From: CAZGUG01 sp964529035
Lineage (GTDB): Bacteria > Bacillota > Clostridia > Ch29
Reading direction: 5' to 3'
Assembly (NCBI GenBank): GCA_964529035.1
Contig: CAZGUG010000012.1
Location: forward strand, 1-44,284
Length of the DNA: 44,284 nt
Below the pieces are notes generated by a model that did no database searches, was not told the DNA's origin, and worked only from the letters and a program-made list of their open reading frames with translations. Shown here piece after piece: positions 23,832 through 32,733 of the stretch. Every line of letters begins with the position of its first letter. The stretch's first letter is position 1. Position numbers and translations under genes: made by a program.

Positions 23832-25745
23832 CTAGATTAGTCCAAGCTTCTTCCTCTTGTCCATTATGTGCCTTTCTATGTCTATTGCTATCTGTTCCGG
23901 GTCGTCCCCCAGCGCCACTTTACCCCCTGTCAGGTGTTCAACGTCTTCGGTGAGCAGCTTTACCAGGTTGGGTGCCCCGGTTATAAAGGGCACCGGTGAC
24001 AGGTGGGTGTAAGCCCCGTAGGCCACTGCGAAGAACCCGTCTATGGTGGCTTTTTGTTCCATCCACTCGGGGGCGGTGACCGCTATCGGCAGGTCAGGTA
24101 CGTCGACTCCCAGATGATCGGCCAGGGCGGTTACCAGCATGGAAATCCTGCCGGTGTCGGTGCAGGTGCCAAAGCTTAATACCGGCGGTATACCCAGGCT
24201 CTCGCAAACAGATCTTAAGCCCCCGCCTGCCAGTTCCAACGCATCTGTGCTGCACAGCCCCGCCACCTCCAGCGCGTGGTTTCCGCAGCCGCCGCTGACA
24301 ATGAGTATATCCCTCTTAATAAGCTCCCGGGCGACATTCACAGTCACCTGGTCCTGGGGGCCGTTCCGCAGCGTGGAGCAGCTAACTAACGCCACAGCTC
24401 CCTTTATACTGCCCTTTGAGATAACGTCCACCAGAGGGTCAAGGCTGTTTCCAAGGGCATTAAGCACCGCTTCGGTGGAGAAGCCCGCAATGGCTTTTTG
24501 TGTTATTTGCGGCACCATAGGCTTCACTGCACCCTTTCTTTTTTTGAAGTTCTCTATGCCAAGTTCAATCAGCTTGTCGGCAATAAAGTTCGCCTCCGGC
24601 GGTTTATAGTCATAGGTATGCTTAAGACTGGGTATCCTTACTATGTCATTTACACTTACCATGGTTATCCGGTATTTGTCGGCGTACCGGCCTATGGCCG
24701 GAGGTGAGCAGTTCTCCTCCATGGTGAAAACGTCCACCGTCCCGGTGGCAAGGAGCGGTTCGATTGAGAGCCAGTTGCCCATAAGTCCTACGAAAATGTC
24801 GTCCATATCATACCGCTGCAGCAGTTCCTGCCCGGTTTCTATCGAGCCCACAATTCTAAGCCCCTTGGCACCGGCCTCCCTGGCTTTTGACTGTACCTCC
24901 GGCGTCCTTGCCTTGAGCATAGTTGCAACTCCCGCCCAGGGCTGATGGCCGTTGAATACTATGTTCACGTAATCAGGGTGCATTATTCCAAGGTCCACGT
25001 TGGTTTGGTGGGGCGTGGGTGTTCCGAACAGTATATCCTGCACCATCTCAAGGCCAATCTGTGCGGTGTAGATGGTGGCAAGACCAAGCCTTAGGGCCCT
25101 CTTTGCCAGGGATATATAATCGCCGTCAACGTTTGTAAGGCAGCTGGCTATGGAGTCCTGTATCTCGTAAATCACCCCCGCCGGGTAAATGGCAAGGTCT
25201 TTCCATACTTGTTTTCGCTTTTGCGGTGCAAAAGCCTCAACCATACGGCTCGGGCTGTCGTAGTCCTTGTGCAGTTCCTCCTCCAGGAAGTCTCCCAGCT
25301 GAATTGCCATTTGGCCTAAGTCCTGGTTTGTGTCAATCCCCGCTTTTTCGCACATCCATTTCAGCTTGTCGGCATCGGCAATAGAAAAGGGGGTTTTGCC
25401 CTCCCCGGTGGACTTTAATGTCCGGAAGGCCTGGTAGGCGTGGTGGCTGTATGTACCCGCCCCCATTATATTTCGCATAAGCAGGTTGCGCATTGCCATG
25501 GCATCACCCTCTATGCCGCATACGCCCCTTGTAACTTTTGCCTTTTCGTTAATCCTGCACGGGCCGTGGGAGCACAGCTGGCAGCTTAAGCCCTGGAGGC
25601 AGAACTTGCACCGCAGCTTTTCCTGGTCGTTCCAGCGGTCAAAGACATTGGTAAGGCCGTCTTCCCTTATCCTCTTCAGCATCTCTTCCACCGAATCGTG
25701 GTAGCTGACCCGGCCTTCGGTTTTTTCCAGTACTGTTTCGGTCAT
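23832..25745 (-). CDS. cooS: Anaerobic Ni-dependent carbon monoxide dehydrogenase, catalytic subunit
   Basis: The 637-residue product is full length and interconverts CO and CO2 with ferredoxin or other carriers. The N-terminal cluster region reads CKFCLQGLSCQLCSHGPCR (C46, C49, C55, C58, C63) with C76 in RGVCG: the C46-x2-C49 pair corresponds to the [2Fe-2S] D-cluster type known from Desulfovibrio vulgaris rather than the [4Fe-4S] spacing of Carboxydothermus CODH II. C-cluster candidates are the His in NGHQPW and Cys in MEENCSPP, LVSCST, SGGCGNHA and SFGTCTDTG. No cooC, cooF or acs genes are adjacent, so electron partner and physiological role are open. ATG 25745 follows GGGAGGTAATAATAA. Confidence 0.95.
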   Translation of the reverse strand: MTETVLEKTEGRVSYHDSVEEMLKRIREDGLTNVFDRWNDQEKLRCKFCLQGLSCQLCSHGPCRINEKAKVTRGVCGIEGDAMAMRNLLMRNIMGAGTYSHHAYQAFRTLKSTGEGKTPFSIADADKLKWMCEKAGIDTNQDLGQMAIQLGDFLEEELHKDYDSPSRMVEAFAPQKRKQVWKDLAIYPAGVIYEIQDSIASCLTNVDGDYISLAKRALRLGLATIYTAQIGLEMVQDILFGTPTPHQTNVDLGIMHPDYVNIVFNGHQPWAGVATMLKARTPEVQSKAREAGAKGLRIVGSIETGQELLQRYDMDDIFVGLMGNWLSIEPLLATGTVDVFTMEENCSPPAIGRYADKYRITMVSVNDIVRIPSLKHTYDYKPPEANFIADKLIELGIENFKKRKGAVKPMVPQITQKAIAGFSTEAVLNALGNSLDPLVDVISKGSIKGAVALVSCSTLRNGPQDQVTVNVARELIKRDILIVSGGCGNHALEVAGLCSTDALELAGGGLRSVCESLGIPPVLSFGTCTDTGRISMLVTALADHLGVDVPDLPIAVTAPEWMEQKATIDGFFAVAYGAYTHLSPVPFITGAPNLVKLLTEDVEHLTGGKVALGDDPEQIAIDIERHIMDKRKKLGLI

Positions 25746-25911
25746 ATTTATTATTACCTCCCATGTTTTTGTTGAATATGTACCGTTACCAAAATGACAC
25801 GGGATTAGTATTTCCTGTGGGGATTAATTTATTAGCAGGGCCAGTAACAGCAGGCGGCAGACCGGTCGGCGGCAATACGCGGGCCAGTTAGGTAAATTCA
25901 GGAAACATATG

Positions 25912-25940
25912 TGGACAGTAGCAGAGTATGGTGATATAAT
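25912..25940 (+). promoter_or_regulatory. Promoter of the pyrF-pyrE unit
   Basis: TGGACA (25912-25917) and TATAAT (25935-25940) are 17 bp apart. The -35 hexamer and spacing match the pyrR promoter at 6232. Confidence 0.75.
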
Positions 25941-25965
25941 GTAGCGGAATCAATGTATGCTTTTC

Positions 25966-26057
25966 TTTAAGCGGTACAGAGATACCGGCAAGGAAGGATA
26001 CTCTTGTTGCATTGAATTGTAATGGCGGACTTCCTGCCAGGGACAGGGGGTTTTTTG
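25966..26057 (+). promoter_or_regulatory. PyrR-dependent attenuator before pyrF
   Basis: TTTAA at 25966-25970, stem GGTA/TACC (25973-25976, 25983-25986) and hexaloop CAGAGA, then GGCAAGG, form the third PyrR loop of the window. The terminator is CTTCCTG (26030-26036) pairing with CAGGGGG (26044-26050), followed by six T. The AGGGGG of its 3' arm is also the ribosome site of pyrF (TTG 26060), so the hairpin could block translation as well. The 314-base gap 25746-26059 holds this and the promoter. Confidence 0.78.
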
Positions 26058-26059
26058 AA

Positions 26060-26959
26060 TTGTTTTCAGACAGGCTGATTGAAAGTATTACCAATAAGAA
26101 TAACCCGTCAATACTGGGGCTGGATCCCCGGCCGGAACTTATACCCGACTGTATTAAGGCCGGACTGGAGGATACATTCCAAGGTATGGGCGCTGCGGTT
26201 TTAAGGTTCAACAGGGCGCTGATTGATTCGGTTGAAGATATAATACCTGCCGTTAAGCTTCAGATTGCTTTTTATGAAGCCCTGGGTATAGAGGGACTTA
26301 AGACGTACCAGGAAACCATTGAATATGCCCGCAGCAGGGATATTCTGGTGATAGGAGATATAAAAAGAGGGGATATATCCTCAACGGCGGCCGCCTACAA
26401 GCATGCACATCTTGACGGACCCTTCGCCTGTGACGCGGTGACTTTAAATCCATTTCTCGGATATGATGCCGTTTTGCCGTTTATAAAGGCTTGCGAGGAG
26501 CAGGGTAAGGGCGTTTTTATACTTGTCAAAACGTCCAATCCTTCATCGGGGGATTTGCAGAATATGGTGGTTAACGGTGAATACCTTTACCAACATCTTG
26601 GAAGGATGATAACAGAATGGGGCAGGAACGCGGTAGGCGACAGCGGATACAGTTCGGTGGGCGCGGTGGTAGGTGCCACCTATCCGAAGGAAATGGCTGT
26701 CCTGAGGGGCATAATGCCAAAGGCCCTGTTCCTGGTTCCGGGATACGGTGCCCAGGGCGGCGGCGGAGCCGAAGTGGCCGGTGCCTTTAACCGGGACGGA
26801 CTGGGAGCCGTTATAAATTCTTCCCGTGCAATAATGGGCGCATACCTGAAGACAAATAAAGGGCCGGATGTAACACTGGATGAGTTCAGACAGGCTGCAT
26901 ACGACGAAGCATTGAGAATGAAAGAGGACATTATGTCGGCGCTTAAGCGGTCTTTATAA
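26060..26959 (+). CDS. pyrF: Orotidine 5'-phosphate decarboxylase, type 2
   Basis: The 299-residue product decarboxylates OMP to UMP. Motifs are SILGLDPRPELIPDC at the N-terminus, the catalytic GDIKRGDISST (D-x-K-x-x-D) and FLVPGYGAQGGG near the phosphate site. The length and N-terminus fit the longer type 2 family. TTG 26060 lies nine bases after AGGGGG; the upstream ATT/TTG-type frame from 26012 would begin inside the attenuator terminator and is rejected. pyrE follows after 42 bp. Confidence 0.93.
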   Translation: MFSDRLIESITNKNNPSILGLDPRPELIPDCIKAGLEDTFQGMGAAVLRFNRALIDSVEDIIPAVKLQIAFYEALGIEGLKTYQETIEYARSRDILVIGDIKRGDISSTAAAYKHAHLDGPFACDAVTLNPFLGYDAVLPFIKACEEQGKGVFILVKTSNPSSGDLQNMVVNGEYLYQHLGRMITEWGRNAVGDSGYSSVGAVVGATYPKEMAVLRGIMPKALFLVPGYGAQGGGGAEVAGAFNRDGLGAVINSSRAIMGAYLKTNKGPDVTLDEFRQAAYDEALRMKEDIMSALKRSL

Positions 26960-27001
26960 CATACAGGCTTTGGAATATGATAACGAAACGGAGGGACGAA
27001 G

Positions 27002-27574
27002 ATGCATCAGAAGGAATTCATGGACATATTTGAAAAAACCGGTGCCATTATGAAGGGACATTTCAAATTCACTTCGGGGCTGCACAGCGATACATATATA
27101 CAGTGTGCTAAGGTGCTCCGGTATCCCGGTTATACGGAAAAGCTGGTACAAAGCATTGCTGCGGCGTTCAGGGACGACGAAATAGAGCTGGTCATAGGCC
27201 CTGCCTTAGGCGGGATTATTGTCGCATATGAAGCCGGTAGGCAGTTGGGGATCCCGGCTCTTTTTACCGAAAGACAGGACGGCAGCATGACGCTCAGGAG
27301 GGGTTTTAGAATACCCGCAAACGCACGGGTGCTGGTGGTGGAGGATGTTGTTACAACCGGCGGTTCGGTGAGAGAAGTGATGGAGGTAGTAAAGAAAAGC
27401 GGCGGAATTGTTGCGGGGGTAGGCATGCTGGTTGACAGGAGCGGAGGGAAAGTGGACTTCGGGGTAAAACAAAAAGCAGTTGTCACCATTGACAGTCTGA
27501 AGGCTTATAAGCCGCAGGACTGCCCGCTGTGCAGAGAAGGTATACCCCTCGTCAAACCGGGCAGCAGAAAATAA
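27002..27574 (+). CDS. pyrE: Orotate phosphoribosyltransferase
   Basis: The 190-residue product makes OMP from orotate and PRPP. The PRPP motif is VLVVEDVVTTGGSVREV around residue 106; the N-terminus has GHFKFTSGLHSDTYIQCAKV and IGPALGGII, both typical of OPRTs. The C-terminal CPLCREGIPLVKPGSR is the longer variant seen in many Firmicutes, archaea and Thermus-type enzymes. ATG 27002 follows CGGAGGGACG. Confidence 0.95.
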   Translation: MHQKEFMDIFEKTGAIMKGHFKFTSGLHSDTYIQCAKVLRYPGYTEKLVQSIAAAFRDDEIELVIGPALGGIIVAYEAGRQLGIPALFTERQDGSMTLRRGFRIPANARVLVVEDVVTTGGSVREVMEVVKKSGGIVAGVGMLVDRSGGKVDFGVKQKAVVTIDSLKAYKPQDCPLCREGIPLVKPGSRK

Positions 27575-27636
27575 TAATTCTGGTTTCCATCAAAAAAGAA
27601 TCGGAAAGCTTTATAAAAGCAAAAGGTATTTATTAA

Positions 27637-27681
27637 ACCGTGTCGAACTCTAAACACGGTATACTGTAATAATTGTATACC
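27637..27681. promoter_or_regulatory. Hairpin and inverted repeat GGTATAC-N10-GTATACC before arcC
   Basis: ACCGTGT (27637-27643) pairs with ACACGGT (27654-27660), and the overlapping GGTATAC (27658-27664) is repeated inverted at 27675-27681 as GTATACC. The first could be a weak pyrE terminator (no T-run), the second an operator-like site for the next gene. The binding factor is unknown. Confidence 0.4.
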
Positions 27682-27767
27682 TATATAAATATAGTATTGA
27701 AAAAGGCTGTGGTATCGGTTTTTGAAGCGGGAAGCAGTTTATAATATATTACAAAGGATGATTGGAT

Positions 27768-28709
27768 ATGCAGAGACTGGTAATAGCGCTGGGAGGCAAT
27801 GCACTGCAGGAAGCGGGAGTACCCGCAACGGCGGAAGCACAGCTGAGTATGGTGCGAAAAACGGCAGGCTACATAGCAGACATCATAAAAAATGGTTTTG
27901 AAGTGGTAATGGCCCACGGAAACGGTCCGCAGGTGGGCAGGATAGTGCTTCAGAACGAGAGTTCGTCTAACATTACGCCGTCCATGCCCTTTGATGTATG
28001 CGGTGCAATGAGTCAGGGCATGATAGGTTATCACATACAGCAGGCAATGGGTAAGGTTCTAGGGGAAAAAGGAATAAATAAACCGGTTGCCACGGTGGTG
28101 ACACAGGTGGTGGTTGATAAAAACGACCCCGCTTTTAAGAACCCCACCAAACCGATAGGGCCCTTTTATTCGAGGGAAGAGGCTTTGAAGCTTAAGGATG
28201 AAAGGGGATATGATGTAAGGGAAGATGCGGGCAGGGGCTGGAGACGTGTGGTTGCTTCACCCGTGCCGGTGGAGATAGTGGAGCTGGATGCGGTAAAAAT
28301 ACTTGTGGAAAACGGAGTGCTGGTTGTGACGGTGGGCGGCGGCGGAATACCGGTCGTGCGTAATGAAAAGGGCGACCTGGAAGGTACTGCGGCCGTGATA
28401 GACAAGGACCTGGCGTCCGAAAGACTTGCTGAGGATATAGATGCGGATGTTCTGGTTATTCTTACGGCGGTGGAAAAGGTTTATATAAATTTTGGAAGGC
28501 CCGACCAAAGGGCGCTTGATACCATAACAGCGGCCCGGGTGGAGAAATATATGGAAGAAGGACATTTTGCGGCGGGGTCCATGCTGCCGAAGGTTAAGGC
28601 CGCCGTACAGTTTGTGAAATCAAAGCCGGGCAGAAAAGTGATAATTTCATCGCTGGAAAAGGCAGTGGATGCCCTCGAAGGCAAAACCGGCACCATTATA
28701 ACGGGATAG
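27768..28709 (+). CDS. arcC: Carbamate kinase
   Basis: The 313-residue product is in the amino-acid-kinase family and interconverts carbamate + ATP and carbamoyl phosphate + ADP. Motifs are IALGGNAL at residues 5-12, VMAHGNGPQVG near 48, the CK-specific GWRRVVASPVP and VTVGGGGIPVV, and AAVIDKDLASERLA. There is no arcA or arcB next to it; sitting after pyr genes, it could feed or drain the carbamoyl-phosphate pool, or serve purine/agmatine fermentation. ATG 27768 follows AAAGGA; TTG 27762 is closer than usual. Confidence 0.93.
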   Translation: MQRLVIALGGNALQEAGVPATAEAQLSMVRKTAGYIADIIKNGFEVVMAHGNGPQVGRIVLQNESSSNITPSMPFDVCGAMSQGMIGYHIQQAMGKVLGEKGINKPVATVVTQVVVDKNDPAFKNPTKPIGPFYSREEALKLKDERGYDVREDAGRGWRRVVASPVPVEIVELDAVKILVENGVLVVTVGGGGIPVVRNEKGDLEGTAAVIDKDLASERLAEDIDADVLVILTAVEKVYINFGRPDQRALDTITAARVEKYMEEGHFAAGSMLPKVKAAVQFVKSKPGRKVIISSLEKAVDALEGKTGTIITG

Positions 28710-28751
28710 GACTGTAATAGAAGGTTAATTAAATGATAAGGAGGCATAAAA

Positions 28752-30149
28752 TTGGGTAAGGTCAAGGTTACAGAAACTGCTTTCAGGGATGCACATCAGT
28801 CTCTAATGGCTACCAGAATGAGCACCGACGAGATGCTGCCCATTGCAGAGATGATTGACAAGGTCGGCTACCACTCTATAGAAATGTGGGGAGGTGCAAC
28901 CTTTGATTCATGCCTGAGATTTTTGAACGAGGACCCCTGGGAACGGCTTAGAAGGATTAAGTCCAAAATGAAGAATACAAAGCTGCAGATGCTTTTGAGG
29001 GGACAAAACATACTGGGCTACAAGCACTATGCCGACGATGTTGTGGAGGAATTTGTAAAGAGAGCGGTCTACAACGGTATAGACATTGTTAGAATATTTG
29101 ATGCATTGAATGACACAAGAAACATTCAGAAGGCAATGGAAGTCACAATAAAGGAAGGCGCCCATGCCCAGGGAGCAATATGCTATACGATAAGCCCTGT
29201 GCACACTGTAGAAACCTTTGTCAAGCTGGCCAAGGAAATGGAGAATATGGGTGCCGATTCGATATGCATAAAGGACATGTCCGGCCTTTTGACGCCCTAT
29301 TATACGTATGAGCTGGTAAAGGCGATGAAGGAGACCATAAAGGTACCCATCCAGCTGCACTCGCACTGTACCAGCGGTCTTGCACCCATGGCATACCTGA
29401 AGGGTATAGAAGCGGGAGTGGACGTGGTGGATACCTCAATCTCTCCGATAGGTTCCGGAACCGCGCAGCCTCCCACCGAGCCGCTTGTGGCCACGCTACA
29501 GGATACCGAATATGATACCGGGTTTGACCTGAAACTGCTTAACGAAATAGCCGAGTATTTCAAACCTATAAGGGACAAGTACATTGAAAATGGTATTCTA
29601 AACCCCAAGGTGCTTTCGGTGGATATCAACACGCTTATTTACCAGGTGCCGGGCGGGATGCTTTCAAACCTTGTGTCGCAGCTGGAGATGCAAAATGCAC
29701 TGGACAAATATGACGAAGTACTTAAGGAAATACCAAACGTAAGAAAAGAACTGGGCTATCCTCCGCTGGTGACACCCACCAGCCAGATAGTGGGTACCCA
29801 GGCCGTAATGAACGTCCTGGCGGGTGAAAAATACAAGATGATACCCAACGAAGTCAAAAACTATGTCAAGGGCCTTTACGGCAGGCCGACCGTGCCGATA
29901 GCCGATGAGATTAAAAAGAAGGTAATAGGCGACGAGCCGGTTATAGACTACAGGCCCGCCGATGATATACCGCCGCAGCTTGAGAGCTTAAGAAACGAGA
30001 TTAAGAAATATATAGAACAGGAAGAGGATGTGCTGTCCTACGCGCTGTTCCCGCCGGTGGCACTGAAATACTTCGAATACAGGCAAACAAAGAAATACAA
30101 TGTGGAAGGTACTATGGTGGATTACGAAGACAAGACTCATCCCGTGTAA
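28752..30149 (+). CDS. Carboxyltransferase subunit, pyruvate carboxylase B / oxaloacetate decarboxylase alpha type
   Basis: The 465-residue product has an HMGL-like TIM barrel (TAFRDAHQSLMATRM near residue 7, with the metal-binding Asp; IQLHSHCTSGLAPM with the metal-binding His pair) and the PYC/OADA carboxylase C-terminal domain. It moves CO2 from carboxybiotin to pyruvate or the reverse. It ends at about residue 465 without the biotin attachment motif (E-A-M-K-M), so the biotinyl domain must be on another protein. No biotin carboxylase is near. TTG 28752 follows AAGGAGGC. Confidence 0.88.
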   Translation: MGKVKVTETAFRDAHQSLMATRMSTDEMLPIAEMIDKVGYHSIEMWGGATFDSCLRFLNEDPWERLRRIKSKMKNTKLQMLLRGQNILGYKHYADDVVEEFVKRAVYNGIDIVRIFDALNDTRNIQKAMEVTIKEGAHAQGAICYTISPVHTVETFVKLAKEMENMGADSICIKDMSGLLTPYYTYELVKAMKETIKVPIQLHSHCTSGLAPMAYLKGIEAGVDVVDTSISPIGSGTAQPPTEPLVATLQDTEYDTGFDLKLLNEIAEYFKPIRDKYIENGILNPKVLSVDINTLIYQVPGGMLSNLVSQLEMQNALDKYDEVLKEIPNVRKELGYPPLVTPTSQIVGTQAVMNVLAGEKYKMIPNEVKNYVKGLYGRPTVPIADEIKKKVIGDEPVIDYRPADDIPPQLESLRNEIKKYIEQEEDVLSYALFPPVALKYFEYRQTKKYNVEGTMVDYEDKTHPV

Positions 30150-30167
30150 AAGCAAGGCAAAAAGTAT

Positions 30168-30218
30168 AAAAGGCTCTTTCCCGGTGGATAAACAAGCCGT
30201 CAGGGGAGAGCCTTTTAT
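30168..30218. terminator. Bidirectional terminator
   Basis: AAAAGGCTCTTTCCC (30168-30182) pairs with GGGGAGAGCCTTTT (30203-30216) around a 20-base loop, with T-runs on each strand. It separates the carboxyltransferase gene from the convergent ylmH. Confidence 0.7.
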
Positions 30219-31000
30219 ACGTATTTGTAGATAACGGCTGCAGTTCTTCCCTTTTTTGTAACACCGGCAATTTCTTTTACTTTGAATTTCCCCTTGCCCT
30301 TTACCGATATAATGTCGCCTTCCTGTAAGGCTTTATTGGTTTGGTTACATACTTCCCAGTTCAGCCTGACCCTTTCGGCCGCAATCAGTTCAACCGATTT
30401 TGACCTGCTGAGGTTAAATACCGAACCGATTACACCGTCCAGCCTGAGTGAGGCGGCGGTAATACGTTTTTCCTCCAGCAGCGGTTTAAGGCCAAAATCC
30501 TTAATGTCCACCCTTGCAGCGGTAACGCTGCTTCTGCCCGCCCTTTCCAGGTTTGTTTCAACAAACCCGGCTATATCACGGTGTACGGCGGCAAGGCAAA
30601 TTTTATCCCTTACCACCAGGTCACCCAGCTTTTCTCTCTTTATCCCGAGGCCCAAAAGTGCCCCCAGGTAATCCCTGTGGTTTAGGGCCTTCCCCCAGCC
30701 CCTGTCGGTTATTTTCAGCATTACTATGGGATAGTCTTCGGGCTCTATACAGTCCCATTCCGGGAAAAAAGCGGCCACCTGCCGTTCGGAGCCCTCAAAC
30801 CCGCCGCTCAGGCCAAGCGAAACGGTGTTGAAGGGCCTGGCCATTTCGCGGGCCATTTTTACCTGTAGGGGATGGAGGAAATCGGTAAAGATTCTCTTAT
30901 GGGTCCTGTCACACCGGTCCAGGTATTCCATCATCCTGCCAATGAAGAATTTATTTTCGTCTCCTGGGTACCTGCTTAGCAAATAATCCTTTACGCTCAG
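30215..31000 (-). CDS. ylmH: YlmH/RqcP2-like S4-domain RNA-binding protein
   Basis: The product has about 261 residues. The N-terminal domain contains HPLQVKMA and LSGGFEGSERQVAAFFPEW, the YlmH signature; residues about 185-240 form the C-terminal S4 RNA-binding domain (FNLSRSKSVELIAAERVRLN, then EGDIISVKGKGKFKV). YlmH acts on ribosomes (large subunit, nascent-chain quality control) and in other Firmicutes lies in the sepF-ylm-divIVA cluster; here it is alone. The start is uncertain: CTG 31000 sits six bases after a perfect AAAGGAGGGG, while TTG 30982 has only AAAGGA four bases upstream. CTG gives LSVKDYLLSRYPGDENKFF at the N-terminus. Confidence 0.85.
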   Translation of the reverse strand: MSVKDYLLSRYPGDENKFFIGRMMEYLDRCDRTHKRIFTDFLHPLQVKMAREMARPFNTVSLGLSGGFEGSERQVAAFFPEWDCIEPEDYPIVMLKITDRGWGKALNHRDYLGALLGLGIKREKLGDLVVRDKICLAAVHRDIAGFVETNLERAGRSSVTAARVDIKDFGLKPLLEEKRITAASLRLDGVIGSVFNLSRSKSVELIAAERVRLNWEVCNQTNKALQEGDIISVKGKGKFKVKEIAGVTKKGRTAAVIYKYV

Positions 31001-31186
31001 TTTCGTCCCCTCCTTTGGGGTATACCGGTTTTTCGTTTGGGATCTATGTAAATGTTAAGCCAGGCGGGAAGCGGTGTCAAGGTGTACGGGGATAGAGTAT
31101 GCACCGATAGGCGAAGATTTTTTCCCATAGCTTACCGCAGCGGAAACTGTATGCCGCCAAATATGTGCGGGTTTTAATATGGAGAC

Positions 31187-31219
31187 AAAAAGCGACAGGG
31201 GAATACGCTCCTCCGTCGC
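31187..31219 (-). terminator. Terminator of the M28 peptidase gene
   Basis: On the minus strand GCGACGGAGG...CCCCTGTCGC is followed by TTTTTGT. It lies 47 bases after the peptidase stop. The rest of 31001-31265 shows nothing else. Confidence 0.7.
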
Positions 31220-31265
31220 CTAGTCTTATTCTACAGTCTTTCCCAAAGAATTCATATTCAAATCC

Positions 31266-32687
31266 CTATAACCTGGGAACATAAATATCTTCGTATGTTT
31301 CCATATGCTCTTCTATAATGAAATCAAGGTTTTCATCAATTTCTCTCATTACTTCGCCTATTTTACTGTTTTCAAGGCTCGGGCTTTCAGGACGGATAAT
31401 GCTGTAAGCGGCAGACCCTATTATTTTTACCGAATCCTCAATGCGGTCTTTGCCGATGTTCATTTCTATGGTATCGGTAGGCCTGTGGTAATACGGTTCC
31501 ATGGGTAAACGCAGGAAGCATGCAGCCGGTATGCCGACAACGTGGAAGGAATTGTGGTCGCTTCTTGTAGTCCTGGACGGGAGTACCGCGCTGGTCAGCC
31601 TTGCTCCTGCCGCAATAGCCGTATCGGTTACAATATTCCTTTGACCGTCTGAAGTCCAGGCAATCAGTATTGATTCGTCGCCCCAGCTGGTGCCAATCAT
31701 GTCCATATTATACACCGCTACAATCCTCTCAAGCTCTTCCTCCGGCAGGCTGGCCACATACCTTTGCGATCCAATAAGTCCTATCTCTTCGGCACCAAAC
31801 AGGACAAACCGCACTTCACGCACGCTTTGATAGCCTTTAAGAATCTTGGCCAATTCCAATACACCGGCAACGCCCGAAGCGTTGTCATTGGCACCGGGGG
31901 CATTGGCTACGCTGTCAAGGTGGGCTGTAAGCAGTACTACCTGGTCGTTTGCGTTCTTATGCTTTGCCGGTTTGCTGGCAATCACATTGGGTGAATAATA
32001 GGGCACAGTGGCTACTGTCAATTTTACTGTCACAGGGCCCTGATCTAACTGATCCAAAAAGTATTGGCCCTGGGCAAGTGTTAAAGATACTACCGGTATG
32101 ATAAAGTTTTGACCGAGGGTACCCGACATTGAGCCTGATACGTTGTTGAATATAATCACCCCTACGGCACCCCTGTCAAAGGCGTTTTGCGCCTTTACAC
32201 CGAAATTCAGTTCGCCTCTTTGTATAAGTGCAATCTTGCCGGCAACGTCCTCGGTGAAGTCTTCGGGATAGCCTAAACCGCAGTACACCAATTCCGCGGT
32301 TACCCCTTCTGCCGGAGTATTGCCTGAGCCGGTCATGGAGCCGGGGTTGAAGTTTGCCTCAACCGGGGTAAGCTGCACCAAAGACCTGGTGGAGACATTT
32401 CTGCTGACATACTGCTGGATTTCGGTTTCATACCCATAGCTTCCCAATGTGGAGGCTATGTATTCCGCCGCTTCCCATTCTTCAGGGGTTCCTGCCACCC
32501 TTGGGCCAATATCTTCCGACAACACCCTGATATGTTCAATGAGCTTGTCTCCATCTACCCTAGCTGCAATCTTTTGGTCAAACGCTGCGCCGGTCTGGCC
32601 CGGCGCATAGGTATCTGCCAATGCAACCGAACTAAACACAACAATAAAAGCCAGTACAAGCAGCATAACTCTTGATTTTTTTAGCAT
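31266..32687 (-). CDS. Secreted M28-family metallopeptidase with PA domain
   Basis: The 473-residue product has a signal peptide (residues 1-24, cleavage likely after VALA). Residues about 120-215 form a PA (protease-associated) insert (NAFDRGAVGVIIFNNVSG), then the zinc peptidase core: LLTAHLDSV, GANDNASGVAGVLELAK, LFGAEEIGLIGSQRY and SRTTRSDHNSFHVVG supply the usual two-zinc ligands and catalytic Glu. The family comprises aminopeptidases and related enzymes; substrate unknown. ATG 32687 follows AAGGAGGGG; an extended -10 promoter lies at 32734. Confidence 0.92.
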   Translation of the reverse strand: MLKKSRVMLLVLAFIVVFSSVALADTYAPGQTGAAFDQKIAARVDGDKLIEHIRVLSEDIGPRVAGTPEEWEAAEYIASTLGSYGYETEIQQYVSRNVSTRSLVQLTPVEANFNPGSMTGSGNTPAEGVTAELVYCGLGYPEDFTEDVAGKIALIQRGELNFGVKAQNAFDRGAVGVIIFNNVSGSMSGTLGQNFIIPVVSLTLAQGQYFLDQLDQGPVTVKLTVATVPYYSPNVIASKPAKHKNANDQVVLLTAHLDSVANAPGANDNASGVAGVLELAKILKGYQSVREVRFVLFGAEEIGLIGSQRYVASLPEEELERIVAVYNMDMIGTSWGDESILIAWTSDGQRNIVTDTAIAAGARLTSAVLPSRTTRSDHNSFHVVGIPAACFLRLPMEPYYHRPTDTIEMNIGKDRIEDSVKIIGSAAYSIIRPESPSLENSKIGEVMREIDENLDFIIEEHMETYEDIYVPRL

Positions 32688-32733
32688 CTGTATTTCCCCT
32701 CCTTAATAATTTATTGGTTTTACGAGTAAAAGA

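Noticed and set aside
23686..23900. Small minus-strand protein after cooS (IRRLVPDEPNKTR and on)
   Set aside because: The frame is open but has no start codon with a ribosome site and overlaps the end of cooS.
26012..26059. Upstream extension of pyrF
   Set aside because: The frame begins inside the PyrR leader and crosses the terminator hairpin; the TTG at 26060 has the ribosome site.
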